Assembly: GCA_964429805.1 (NCBI GenBank)
Contig: CAYSDH010000001.1
Location: 85,254 to 149,253 of the forward strand
From: CAYSDH01 sp964429805
GTDB lineage: Bacteria > Bacteroidota > Bacteroidia > Flavobacteriales_D > JABDKJ01
DNA: 64,000 nt
Direction: 5' to 3'
The position numbers and the translations under genes are program-made. The notes beneath the pieces are model-generated. The model did not search any database and had not been told where the DNA came from. It worked only from the letters and a program-made list of their open reading frames with translations. Of the stretch, positions 54,855-63,945 are shown piece after piece (position 1 is the first letter of the stretch; each line of letters begins with the position of its first letter).

Positions 54855-54968
54855 TTGCCAGTGAGAGGGTCGATTTCGGGCTTCTTGCCGAGGACTCGGG
54901 ACTCGAAGTCCTAGTTTAAGTGTTGAGATAGCCCGAGTCTGCGAACACTTACGAGTTCAATCTGGCAA
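54855..54968. repeat. Structured intergenic element with competing hairpins
   Basis: The 177-base gap between two convergent genes holds a compact set of inverted repeats. TTGCCAG (54855-54861) pairs with CTGGCAA (54962-54968) and encloses the element. Inside, GACTCGGG (54893-54900) can pair with CCCGAGTC (54932-54939). AAGTGTT (54918-54924) can pair with AACACTT (54944-54950), and ACTCG (54901-54905) with CGAGT (54952-54956). The first of these crosses the other two, giving a pseudoknot or two alternative folds. Just after it comes TTTCGACAGGCTCA, a string also found in dispersed palindromic repeats of many bacteria. It may be a REP-type element, a bidirectional terminator or a small RNA. 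Confidence 0.45.
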
Positions 54969-54990
54969 TTTCGACAGGCTCAATTACCTC

Positions 54991-57900
54991 CTATTCCACA
55001 ACAAACTTCAAGCGGGTGTTTTGATCGGTATTGCCAATTTGTAGAATGTACTGACCTGCTGCCAAGCCATTGCGATTAAACATGAATCGGCCTTGATTGA
55101 TATTAATTTGCTCTGAGCGAACGACCTTGCCGGTAAGGTCTACAATCTTTAAAGTCGCTAGACCCTTGAGCTGAGCGACTGTGATTATCGCCTGTTCACT
55201 CATGGGGTTGGGAAACAGACTAATAGCAGGTTGTGACAAGTCATCTACACCATCTACTATCACAAATGTCGATGGAGACATGTTTGAGCATGGGAAATCA
55301 CTATCGACTTGCACAGCATAGCTTCCATTAACCAGCGCCAAGTGTTCTTGCTCCGTGGCTCCGGTGATGAGGTCACCATTAAGGAACCACTGATAATAAT
55401 CGCCTTCACTTGCCGTAAGCAAGGCTCCATCGTCTGTAAAACTTACCTCAAACAGTGAGCAATCATAGATGGTGCTCCAAGTGGTGTTTGTGACTATGGG
55501 TGGGTTGTTATCAAAGAAGATACTGGCGGTATTGGTGAGTTCAGTGAGGAGTGGAAGATTCTCTGTAGGGCGAATTTTGAAAGAGACTAGACCGTGACTC
55601 TCGGGTTCATTATTGACCGAGTCTGGGAGTTGAATGTCTTGAAAATAGAAGTCGACTTCTCGTGTTGCTGCATCTACTGTGGTGAACAACGAGTGGCTGT
55701 TGGCTACCAGCTCAAATGTGGAGAGATCGAGATTCATATCTAGCGTGTCGCGAATCCGCACATCTGTAGCTGGGGCATTACCCGTATTCTGAAAACGGAC
55801 GAGAAACTCGAGCACTGTGTCATTGTCAATGTAGTGCATCTCAGAGTATCCATTGGGGAAGACCTGTTTGTCATTGGGATCGTAGGCGCAAGTGAGTTCT
55901 ATATGTATGCTTTCCTCTCCATAAGCGACAGTATCTCCCTGATAAAAACCCCAGATACGCGCGCTGCTTGACAGAAACTCTCCAATGTGATCTACAGTTG
56001 GAGTATGCAGGTTGACGTCATAAAAGAACATCTGTCCAGGCAACAAGTTGCTGTAGCTCAGCCAGACCGTGTTGCCAGCCGCAGAGTCAATAGGTGTTTG
56101 CTGAGTGTGGCCTTGAAAAAGCATGTCGTACTCTAACTCAACCACACCATCCACAGGCACGTTACCCATGTTGCGAAAGCAGATGTTGTGATTGCTCAAC
56201 ACATCACATGGGTAGCCTTGACCAATCGGGTATAGGTCAATGCAGAGTTCAAATTCTGGGAGTTCATTAGAGATTCCAAAAAACAATTCTGAGTTCCAAT
56301 TGTCTTCTGTCGCATCAAAATAGAGTGCGCTAGGTGTTGTAAAATAAGGGAAGAGTTCATTGTCAGCGAGTATCAACAAGAACTCATCATACCCCGAGGC
56401 ATTGATGAAGAAAATGCCGTTGTCATTGGTAATGAGGCTGAGACTATCTGGAAAAAAGCCTAGTTGCTGCATGGCAAGTCCGTACTCTCCATTGTTCATG
56501 ATTCCATCTTCATTCTCGTCATAGAACACGGTACCTTGAACGATGAACCCACACGAACCATCATCACAGAGGGCGTTTGCGTCATAGTTTTCTGCGCCTT
56601 CTACAGTGCAACCACAGTTGCTAAAACAGCACGAACCATCATCTATCCAAGAGTCTGGGTCAAAATTACAGGCCGAGGGGTCTGTGCAGCCTTTACCGCC
56701 CAAATTCTCTATCCAAAATACTTCTGCATCTTCATAGAGTAGTATGTCATCTACGCCATCTTGGTCCATGTCTGACATGATGATTCCTTCAGTTAAAAAG
56801 TCGGGGCCTTCGAGAAGAATGTGCTGTGAAAAAGACTCGTTGTTGATGTTGTCAAAGAGAATCAGCCTCAAGGGATTGATGGTACGCAGCAAGATGTCTT
56901 GGTCGCCATCGCCATCTAAATCTCCAACAGCAGGCGTTGCAATGTTGAATCCATCTGACCAGAGCACTATTTCGTCTGAGAACTGGCCATCTCCTAGCCC
57001 AAGATGATAGGCTAGACTTGTTTCCGACTCATCTGTAATCAACACATCAGGCAGTGTGTCTCCATTTAAAAATTGACTGCTTATAGTTTTATATCCTCCA
57101 CCAAATGTTTCAGGAAAGTAGTTTGACGCAGAGAACGAGTTATTGCCCTGATTTAGATAACAGGCGGTGGTATCAGCATAGACGAGTATGTCTGGCAACT
57201 CATCAAGATTCATATCACTGACATCAAAAGAAAACAGATACCCAATGTTTTCAATCAGCAGTTGAGCCCCATCAAATTGTCCATTGCCAAGGTTTGGGTA
57301 ATACCAGATATCTCCTTCGCCATCAGCCATTACAAAATCTACTAACTCGTCTTGATTCATGTCAGTCAACTGAAAATTGATGGTATACGGTGTAAGCAGC
57401 GGTGAGCTTGTTTCAGCATAGCTATGGGTGATGTCGTCAAACAAGAATATTCGCACTCCGATCAGATCTAGGTCAAGCAGCAAAAGGTCTTCATAACCGT
57501 CTCCATCAACATCTGCCGAGACCAAGTCAATAACGTAACCCAGGTCTTCCAACAAAATTTCTTGTTCGCCAAAACCGTCATTTTGAGTGTATTCATAGGT
57601 ACTCAACTTTCCATCTGCTCGAGATAAAACGAACAGGTCGTCATCTCCATCTAAGTCCTTATCGAGAGTTAGAATCTGCTGGATATCGGTCGTGGAGGGC
57701 GAAAACGGATTAAGTGAAGAGAAGTTACCAGCACCATCGTTTTCATGCCATCCAAACTGATCTGCGTTAAAAGCTCCTGTTATGGCATCATCAAAACCAT
57801 CACCGTTTAGGTCATGGCATGAGGACAATACAAACTTCAAACTATCAGAAATGGCGTTGTTAGCGGAGAAGGTCATGTTTCCTTGGTTCTTTTTCCACAC

Positions 57901-58848
57901 GAACTCTTCAGCCGACCACGATGCCAACATCAAATCTTGAAGGCCATCAGCATCAAGGTCACTCATGGAGACATCACTTAGTCCGTCAAGGTTGGTTTCG
58001 ATCATCAGTGCAGAGTCAAAGCCACCTCCAGCCAAGGCTTTAAAAAACATCAACTCCGACCCCGAAGAGCTATAGTCTAGCACATCTACTAACCCATCTG
58101 CGTCAACATCAATTAGCGCAAAGCGATGCTCACTATTGTCATTCTGAGCGTACTCATGAATGTATATCGGGCCGCCAAAACCACCTGCCCCTGTATTGGA
58201 ATAATACACGAGTGCGTCACTTGAGGATTGCAGCAAGTCGATATCACCATCTAGGTCGACATCATGAAACTCTAAGGCGTGGGGTACGCCAAGCATGGTT
58301 AAGGGAGTTTCCCCAAAAATACCTGGCGAAATCTGCTCGTAATAAAACAGCGAAAATGTAAAACTGCTGGGCTTGGCAGCCAATACAAAATCAGCTAATC
58401 CATCTCCAGAAATATCGGCCACAGCGATGTCGAGGGCACTCCAACTTTCTAAATCGAACTGCTCTGATTCTTCAAATCCGTTTTGAGTTCTTTTTATCCA
58501 CCCAATGCGGCCTGGAAGTTCTTGCATGAATATCAAATCCTCTAAGCCATCTCCGTCTACATCTCCCCATTCGAGGGCTTCTACAGTTGGTGCGTTGGCC
58601 AAGACTACTTGATCACTATACTGTCCTTGACCTTCGTTGTAATACAGGGCCACACGACCCGTGCGACTCAAGGCCACTATGATATCGTCATCTCCATCAT
58701 CATTTACATCGGTGTACTTGATGTCCACGGGTTTATCTGTGGACCATGATATGTGTGTGGGCTCTGTGAATGCATTCCAGCTGAGCTGGGCGTAATGGCC
58801 GACAGTGACAAAAAGGAGGATGAGTAAAAGACTGGTTTTAAGAGACAT
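54991..58848 (-). CDS. FG-GAP repeat surface protein with T9SS type A sorting domain
   Basis: A 1285-residue exported protein. The signal peptide is at residues 1-20 (VGHYAQ). From about residue 45 to 730 I count 14 FG-GAP/VCBS repeats with calcium-loop cores such as DVNDDGDDD, DVDGDGLED, DLNGDGFDD and DLDGDGDQD. They probably fold as a beta-propeller that binds calcium. A Cys-rich motif GCTDPSACNFDPDSWIDDGSC follows near 745-790, then a Cna/SdrD-like segment (GTVFYDENEDGIMN) and a DUF11-like domain (VRFQNTGNAPATDVRIRDTLD). The last 75 residues are a T9SS type A sorting domain (ISLFPNPMSEQAIITV, GLAAGQYILQIGN). An adhesin or structural surface role is likely. It is a single minus-strand gene. 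Confidence 0.92.
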   Translation of the reverse strand: MSLKTSLLLILLFVTVGHYAQLSWNAFTEPTHISWSTDKPVDIKYTDVNDDGDDDIIVALSRTGRVALYYNEGQGQYSDQVVLANAPTVEALEWGDVDGDGLEDLIFMQELPGRIGWIKRTQNGFEESEQFDLESWSALDIAVADISGDGLADFVLAAKPSSFTFSLFYYEQISPGIFGETPLTMLGVPHALEFHDVDLDGDIDLLQSSSDALVYYSNTGAGGFGGPIYIHEYAQNDNSEHRFALIDVDADGLVDVLDYSSSGSELMFFKALAGGGFDSALMIETNLDGLSDVSMSDLDADGLQDLMLASWSAEEFVWKKNQGNMTFSANNAISDSLKFVLSSCHDLNGDGFDDAITGAFNADQFGWHENDGAGNFSSLNPFSPSTTDIQQILTLDKDLDGDDDLFVLSRADGKLSTYEYTQNDGFGEQEILLEDLGYVIDLVSADVDGDGYEDLLLLDLDLIGVRIFLFDDITHSYAETSSPLLTPYTINFQLTDMNQDELVDFVMADGEGDIWYYPNLGNGQFDGAQLLIENIGYLFSFDVSDMNLDELPDILVYADTTACYLNQGNNSFSASNYFPETFGGGYKTISSQFLNGDTLPDVLITDESETSLAYHLGLGDGQFSDEIVLWSDGFNIATPAVGDLDGDGDQDILLRTINPLRLILFDNINNESFSQHILLEGPDFLTEGIIMSDMDQDGVDDILLYEDAEVFWIENLGGKGCTDPSACNFDPDSWIDDGSCCFSNCGCTVEGAENYDANALCDDGSCGFIVQGTVFYDENEDGIMNNGEYGLAMQQLGFFPDSLSLITNDNGIFFINASGYDEFLLILADNELFPYFTTPSALYFDATEDNWNSELFFGISNELPEFELCIDLYPIGQGYPCDVLSNHNICFRNMGNVPVDGVVELEYDMLFQGHTQQTPIDSAAGNTVWLSYSNLLPGQMFFYDVNLHTPTVDHIGEFLSSSARIWGFYQGDTVAYGEESIHIELTCAYDPNDKQVFPNGYSEMHYIDNDTVLEFLVRFQNTGNAPATDVRIRDTLDMNLDLSTFELVANSHSLFTTVDAATREVDFYFQDIQLPDSVNNEPESHGLVSFKIRPTENLPLLTELTNTASIFFDNNPPIVTNTTWSTIYDCSLFEVSFTDDGALLTASEGDYYQWFLNGDLITGATEQEHLALVNGSYAVQVDSDFPCSNMSPSTFVIVDGVDDLSQPAISLFPNPMSEQAIITVAQLKGLATLKIVDLTGKVVRSEQININQGRFMFNRNGLAAGQYILQIGNTDQNTRLKFVVE

Positions 58849-58955
58849 GGTGTGCGTCTATTGGTTTTATGCAAGGTATAGAAAAACTAATTACCTGCTG
58901 ACCAAGAAAAGCCATGCTTTGGAGTCTTAACTAGAGTCGGCCTGAAATTTGCACC

Positions 58956-59297
58956 TTGCAAGGCGTGATACTCTACTTACCTAAACTGATACGCAAAGGC
59001 TATTATGGCTTTGCATTTTGGCCCTTTATCATCATGAAGTCTGAAGAGGCTTGTGATGCGTGCAACCTGCGCCATGAGCGCATCCATCTCGCTCAGCAAA
59101 AAGAGTTGCTGGTACTGCCGTTTTACATACTCTATTTCGGTGAATATCTAATCAGAAGACTGCAGCATAAGTCTTGGCAAGAGGCTTATTTCAACATCTC
59201 ATTTGAGCGAGAAGCTTATGCTCATGATGGTGACACGGAGTATTTGAAGAATAGGAAACATTGGGCCTGGTGGAAATACCTCAAGTCTACCTCATAA
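58956..59297 (+). CDS. Small HExxH-like membrane-associated protein
   Basis: A protein of about 110 residues that I do not recognise by name. It has a short hydrophobic N-terminus (YYGFAFWPFIIM), then a motif NLRHERIHLAQQKELL. That motif contains HERIH, an HExxH zinc-protease-like pattern, followed by a hydrophobic helix (VLPFYILYFGEYLI) and a downstream FEREAYAHDGD. Small Bacteroidota proteins with HExxH and a following membrane helix exist, but catalysis is unproven. The start is uncertain: TTG at 58956 or GTG at 58965. A bidirectional terminator follows at 59298-59325. Confidence 0.7.
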   Translation: MQGVILYLPKLIRKGYYGFAFWPFIIMKSEEACDACNLRHERIHLAQQKELLVLPFYILYFGEYLIRRLQHKSWQEAYFNISFEREAYAHDGDTEYLKNRKHWAWWKYLKSTS

Positions 59298-59325
59298 AAA
59301 AAGTCCTGCTTTCGCAGGACTTTTC
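59298..59325. terminator. Bidirectional rho-independent terminator
   Basis: Perfect hairpin AAAAGTCCTGC with GCAGGACTTTT and a TTTC loop, with A and T runs on both sides. It ends the small plus-strand gene and, on the minus strand, serves the nrdBA transcript. On the minus strand the T run is seven bases long. Confidence 0.9.
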
Positions 59326-59388
59326 TAGTTTGGGTGTTTTTGGTATCCGTTAAATCGATTGGGTCTTTTTGACTCCCTTTGAGTCAAA

Positions 59389-61764
59389 TCAACCACTGCA
59401 CATTTCACAATCGGCACCATTGTCGATTGAGCACTGTGCGGCCTCTGTGGCTGTAATCTCTTCCATCACTTCTTTCCCACTCTTCTCGAGTTCTTTCAGC
59501 TTTGAGGCATCCATTCCAAGTCCCTTGAGCGCGCCAACGGCTGCCTTGGTTCTCAGATAGTACATTCCCGTCTTCAAGCCCTGCTTCCATGCGTAGAAGT
59601 GCATAGAGGTAAGCTTAGTAGTCGTTACGTTTTCCATAAAGACATTGAGTGACTGAGACTGGCAGATAAACGCGCCTCGGTCAGCAGACATTTCGATGAT
59701 GCGCTTTTGGCTCATCTCCCATGCTGTCTTGTAGATCTCTTTTAGGTTTTCTGGTATCTCGTCAATGTTCTGCACAGACCCGTTGTTCATCATCAACTTG
59801 GTACGCATCTCATCTGTCCATAGACCGAGCTTTACAAGGTCACGCAGCAAGTGCTTGTTTACCACGATGAATTCTCCTGAGAGCACTCTTCTCGTGTAGA
59901 CGTTACTCGTGTATGGCTCAAAGCACTCGTTGTTACCGAGTATCTGCGCAGTACTTGCAGTTGGCATTGGCGCGAGTAAGAGTGAGTTACGCACTCCGTG
60001 CTCTTTCACTTCTTGCTTTAACACATCCCACTCCCAACGGGTGCTTGGCGTGACATTCCACATGTCAAACTGAAATATACCTTGAGATACTGGTGAGCCT
60101 TCATAGGTCTCATACGGTCCTTCAATCTTGGCTAGGTCTTTTGACGCGGTCATTGAGGCGTAATAGATAGTCTCAAATATATCCTTGTTAAGTGTTCTAG
60201 CATCTTCGCTTTCAAAAGGCATTCTGAGTGCGATAAATGTGTCAGCCAAACCTTGCACACCGATACCAATCGGACGGTGACGCATGTTTGAGTTTCTTGC
60301 CTCAGGCACTGGGTAGTAGTTGTTATCGATGATACGATTTAAATTCATCGTCATCTGATAGACTACTGAGAATAGCTTGTCGTGGTCATACTTACCATTT
60401 TCCACAAACTTTGGCAGAGCCACAGACGCTAGGTTACAGACCGCTACCTCATCTGGCGAGGTGTACTCCATAATCTCTGTACAGAGGTTAGAAGAACGGA
60501 TAGTTCCAAGGTTCTTTTGATTTGACTTCTCATTTGCTGCATCCTTGTACAACATGTATGGAGTTCCTGTCTCTATCTGAGACTCAAGAATCTTAAACCA
60601 CAGCTCTTGCGCTTTGATGGTCTTTCTTCCTTTTCCTTGCTCTTCATACTGCGTGTATAGTGCTTCAAACTCAAGGCCTACTGCATCGACAAGGCCTGGG
60701 CACTCGTTAGGACACATTAGGGTCCAGTCTCCACCCTCTTCAACACGCTTCATAAACAAGTCTGGAATCCAGAGTGCGTAAAACAAGTCACGTGCACGCT
60801 GCTCTTCCTTACCGTGGTTCTTTTTGAGGTCTAAGAAGTCATAGACATCGGCATGCCATGGTTCGATATAGATGGCTAATGACCCTTTTCTTTTTCCTCC
60901 ACCTTGATCTACGTAGCGTGCCGTGTCGTTAAACACTTTGAGCATTGGTACGATACCGTTAGAGGTACCATTTGTTCCTTTTATGTATGAACCCTTGGCA
61001 CGAATGTCATGCACAGCTAGTCCGATACCACCAGCAGACTGAGAGATCTGCGCGCACTGCTTTACAGTGTCATAGATACCTGCTATGCTGTCATCCTTCA
61101 TAGTAAGCAGGAAGCATGAAGACATTTGAGGCTTAGGTGTACCTGAGTTAAAGAGCGTTGGTGTAGCATGTGTAAACCAACCTTCACTCATCAAGTTATA
61201 TGTCTCAATCACAGACTCAAGATCATCTTTATGTATACCGAGAGAGACACGCATCAGCATGTGCTGTGGTCTTTCGGCAACCTTACCATCGAGCTTTAAG
61301 AGGTATGAGCGCTCTAGAGTCTTGAACCCAAAGTAGTCGTAGTTAAAGTCGCGATCGTAGATGAGTGTCGAGTCGAGTTGTTCGGCATTCTTCTCGATAA
61401 TCTGCCACACATCTTCAGCAATGAGTGAGGCATTGGCACCTGTCTTAGGATCTTTATATTCATACAGGTCTCTCATTGTTTCAGAGAAACACTTCTTCGT
61501 GTTTTTATGCAAATTAGAAACTGCAATCCTTGATGCTAATAGTGCATAATCAGGGTGTTTGATAGTCTGCATGGCCGCTACTTCCGCAGCAAGGTTGTCA
61601 AGTTGAGAAGTTGTTACTCCATCAAAAAGTCCCTCGATAACCTTCATTCCTACCTGGGTCGAATTCACTGAGGAATCCAAACCATAACATAGTTTTTTAA
61701 TTCGTGCAGTGATCTTATCAAATTTCACTGCCTCGTTTCTGCCGTCTCTTTTTACTACGTACAT
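59389..61764 (-). CDS. nrdA: Ribonucleotide reductase class I alpha subunit
   Basis: A 791-residue large subunit of aerobic class I ribonucleotide reductase, which makes deoxyribonucleotides. The N-terminal ATP cone is at residues 1 to about 95 (YVVKRDGRNEAVKFDKITARI). Active-site motifs are SSCFLLTMKDDSIAGIYDTVKQCAQISQSAGGIGLAVHDIRAKGS, SNLCTEIMEYT and NNECFEPYTSNVYTRRVL. A C-terminal CxxC for reduction is in GADCEMCSG. All expected cysteines are present. It is the second gene of nrdB-nrdA, with 85 bases between them, on the minus strand. Its transcript probably ends at the terminator at 59298-59325. Confidence 0.98.
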   Translation of the reverse strand: MYVVKRDGRNEAVKFDKITARIKKLCYGLDSSVNSTQVGMKVIEGLFDGVTTSQLDNLAAEVAAMQTIKHPDYALLASRIAVSNLHKNTKKCFSETMRDLYEYKDPKTGANASLIAEDVWQIIEKNAEQLDSTLIYDRDFNYDYFGFKTLERSYLLKLDGKVAERPQHMLMRVSLGIHKDDLESVIETYNLMSEGWFTHATPTLFNSGTPKPQMSSCFLLTMKDDSIAGIYDTVKQCAQISQSAGGIGLAVHDIRAKGSYIKGTNGTSNGIVPMLKVFNDTARYVDQGGGKRKGSLAIYIEPWHADVYDFLDLKKNHGKEEQRARDLFYALWIPDLFMKRVEEGGDWTLMCPNECPGLVDAVGLEFEALYTQYEEQGKGRKTIKAQELWFKILESQIETGTPYMLYKDAANEKSNQKNLGTIRSSNLCTEIMEYTSPDEVAVCNLASVALPKFVENGKYDHDKLFSVVYQMTMNLNRIIDNNYYPVPEARNSNMRHRPIGIGVQGLADTFIALRMPFESEDARTLNKDIFETIYYASMTASKDLAKIEGPYETYEGSPVSQGIFQFDMWNVTPSTRWEWDVLKQEVKEHGVRNSLLLAPMPTASTAQILGNNECFEPYTSNVYTRRVLSGEFIVVNKHLLRDLVKLGLWTDEMRTKLMMNNGSVQNIDEIPENLKEIYKTAWEMSQKRIIEMSADRGAFICQSQSLNVFMENVTTTKLTSMHFYAWKQGLKTGMYYLRTKAAVGALKGLGMDASKLKELEKSGKEVMEEITATEAAQCSIDNGADCEMCSG

Positions 61765-61849
61765 GCTGATGTAAGTCTTATGTGTTTGTATATGTGTTCA
61801 AGTCTGTGTGAGAATCGCTTTGAGCGATGGTTTGGATTGGCTGGTCCGC

Positions 61850-62932
61850 TTAGAAATCCTCTTCGGTCGAAAATACGTGACTATCTCCTTCAGATGTGAT
61901 ACCTGCCTTCTGATATTCTGACACTCGGTTCTCGAAAAAGTTCGTTTTCCCTTCCAAGGCAATCATTTCCATGAAATCAAATGGATTTTTGGCGTTGTAC
62001 ACCTTAGGGCAATTTAACTGAACGAGTAACCTATCGGCCACAAACTCGATGTATTGCTGCATCAATTCTGCGTTCATTCCGATTAGTTTAACAGGAAGTG
62101 CGTCTGTCACGAATTCTTTTTCGATGTCTACTGCATCGGTAATAATCTTTGTCACTTTCTCTACTGAGAGCTTATTGACTAAGTGATCATTATAAAGGAG
62201 GCATGCAAAGTCACAGTGCATTCCTTCATCTCTTGATATTAATTGGTTAGAAAAGCTCAAACCTGACATGAGGCCTCTTTTCTTTAACCAGAATATGGAG
62301 CAGAATGAGCCTGAGAAGAATATACCTTCTACTGCTGCAAAGGCGATAAGTCTTTCTGCAAATGAGCCATTGTCAATCCATTGAAGTGCCCACTCGGCTT
62401 TCATCTTGACACAGTCTAGCGTCTCGATAGCTTGGAAGAGGTGGTCTTTCTCTTTTTTGTCTTGTATGTATGTGTCAATTAATAGAGAGTAAGTTTCAGA
62501 ATGGATGTTTTCCATCATAATCTGAAAACCGTAGAAGAACTTGGCTTCTGTGTACTGCACTTCTGACACGAAGTTTTCTGCCAAGTTTTCATTTACTATC
62601 CCATCACTCGCTGCGAAAAATGCAAGAACGTGCTTGATGAAGAATCGCTCATCATCAGTCAATTTTGTTTCCCAGTCTACCATGTCGGCAGCAAGGTCTA
62701 TTTCTTCAGCTGTCCAGAAGCAAGCCTCAGAGTTTTTGTACCACTGCCATATGTCATGATGCTGGATAGGGAAAAGAACAAATCTGTTTGGATTATCTTC
62801 AAGTATCGGTTCCCTCAATGCTGTGCTTGTTCCGGTGTTTTTGTCTTCTCCGTCATGCTTGAGATTGGGGGTTAGTTGTTCCATGATACTTGTCGTATTT
62901 AAATTTTCCTTGTTCTTAAAATCATTGTGCAA
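61850..62932 (-). CDS. nrdB: Ribonucleotide reductase class I beta subunit
   Basis: A 360-residue small subunit that carries the di-iron centre and tyrosyl radical of class I ribonucleotide reductase. The iron ligand pattern is visible: the first acidic ligand in DMVDWE, then EAKFFYGFQIMMENIHSETYS with the ExxH pair and radical-tyrosine region, and later EGIFFSGSFCSIFWLKKRG and DEGMHCDF. The start is probably M1 (62932), but M17 at 62884 (MEQLTPN) is also plausible. nrdA follows on the same strand. The 404-base region upstream contains a terminator for the DUF3109 gene and an inverted repeat that may be an operator. Confidence 0.97.
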   Translation of the reverse strand: MHNDFKNKENLNTTSIMEQLTPNLKHDGEDKNTGTSTALREPILEDNPNRFVLFPIQHHDIWQWYKNSEACFWTAEEIDLAADMVDWETKLTDDERFFIKHVLAFFAASDGIVNENLAENFVSEVQYTEAKFFYGFQIMMENIHSETYSLLIDTYIQDKKEKDHLFQAIETLDCVKMKAEWALQWIDNGSFAERLIAFAAVEGIFFSGSFCSIFWLKKRGLMSGLSFSNQLISRDEGMHCDFACLLYNDHLVNKLSVEKVTKIITDAVDIEKEFVTDALPVKLIGMNAELMQQYIEFVADRLLVQLNCPKVYNAKNPFDFMEMIALEGKTNFFENRVSEYQKAGITSEGDSHVFSTEEDF

Positions 62933-63130
62933 ATACCTTGGACGTGGGCTGTTTCAGGTATTCTGTTTTCGGAGAGATAAGAGGCTCTGTAGAGTTTCTA
63001 TAATGCCTTTCCGAATGGACTCCAAAGATTCTGAAAAAAGCGATCGGGTGCCGTTTTATATAATTCACATTCGGATCAAGTTTTGCACACGGGGTGTTGG
63101 TCGCAGGCTTAACCCGTAGCTAATGAAGTT

Positions 63131-63156
63131 GTTAGACTCAAAAGAAATAGTCTAAC
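63131..63156. promoter_or_regulatory. Inverted repeat upstream of nrdB, possible operator
   Basis: Perfect eight-base arms GTTAGACT and AGTCTAAC with a ten-base spacer, about 200 bases before the nrdB start. There is no T tract, so a regulator site or leader hairpin is more likely than a terminator. It does not match the NrdR-box consensus. Confidence 0.3.
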
Positions 63157-63229
63157 GAGCAGAACAATGAAAAAGTGCTTAACAAACTTGGCACGCGATC
63201 GACCAAGGAATGACGGGCGATGTCCAACT

Positions 63230-63266
63230 AAAAAATAAAAAAGTCGAACAGAAAAAAACTGTCGAC
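63230..63266 (-). terminator. Rho-independent terminator of the DUF3109 gene
   Basis: On the minus strand GTCGACAG and CTGTTCGAC pair (one bulged base) around a seven-T loop and are followed by TTTTTTATTTTTT. It is about 70 bases after the DUF3109 stop. Confidence 0.8.
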
Positions 63267-63336
63267 CGATCATTGAAAACATGTGGACAAAAACAGGAGA
63301 AGCTTTAGAGAAAAGTTTGCAAAGATCAAAGCTTGA

Positions 63337-63912
63337 TCACTTTTGACTTTGCCAAACGGTATAGGTTTTTTCGAGGTCAGTATACCATCCTTCTCCGTAG
63401 CTTCTGATTAGCGGGGCTTTCAGAAACTTAAAGGTCGGCACCTCCAGCTTCTCTCCACACTCACATGCTGGCGCACAGATCGGCCAGTGATGAAAATTGA
63501 GCGCATCGAAGTCTTTTAGCTTCGTCACCCGTATGGGGTACAGATGACATGAGATTGGTTTGCGAAAATTCACTGCGCCATCGTTATACGCTTCTTCAAT
63601 TCCGCACTTGGCAATTCCATTTTTATCAAAGGTGGTGTAAGCGCATTCTTTTCCATCAATAAGTGGCGTGACATGATCACCGTCAGGATCCACAACATAG
63701 GCCCCTTGTTTTCGCAGCGACTTCCTTCCCTCTTCGCTGAGGTAAGGAGCAACTTTTTCTTGCAGGTCTTTCATGGTCTCTAATTCCTCTTTGGCCAATG
63801 GCGCACCATAGGCTCCCTCTACACAGCAGGCACCTTTACACGCTGAGAGGTCACAGACGAATTTCTTTTCGAATACTTCGTCACTCACTAATTTATCTCC
63901 TACTGCAATCAT
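63337..63912 (-). CDS. DUF3109 family Cys-rich protein
   Basis: A 191-residue cytoplasmic protein of the DUF3109 family, common in Bacteroidota and of unknown function. It carries conserved cysteines in CDLSACKGACCVEG (residues 20-33), then KECAYT, KCGIEE, SCHLYPIRV and CAPACECG. Similar cysteine patterns in related families bind metal ions or iron-sulfur clusters, but that is inference here. There is no signal peptide. The ATG at 63912 is about 35 bases from an octanucleotide tandem repeat that continues to the window end. The promoter may therefore lie in or beyond the repeat. Confidence 0.9.
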   Translation of the reverse strand: MIAVGDKLVSDEVFEKKFVCDLSACKGACCVEGAYGAPLAKEELETMKDLQEKVAPYLSEEGRKSLRKQGAYVVDPDGDHVTPLIDGKECAYTTFDKNGIAKCGIEEAYNDGAVNFRKPISCHLYPIRVTKLKDFDALNFHHWPICAPACECGEKLEVPTFKFLKAPLIRSYGEGWYTDLEKTYTVWQSQK

Positions 63913-63945
63913 GGTCGCGAAGGTAGACGATTTGCGGTTCTGTAG

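Larger units (their letters stand above)
62933..63336. other. Intergenic region upstream of nrdB
   Basis: A 404-base gap between two minus-strand units. It contains the terminator of the DUF3109 gene (63230-63266), an eight-base inverted repeat (63131-63156) and, presumably, the nrdBA promoter. No convincing gene, riboswitch core or consensus promoter was found. A GATCAA / TTGATC hairpin (63324-63338) overlaps the DUF3109 stop. Confidence 0.5.

Noticed and set aside
63000..63120. Cobalamin riboswitch before nrdB
   Set aside because: Neither strand shows the conserved core motifs expected of a cobalamin riboswitch.
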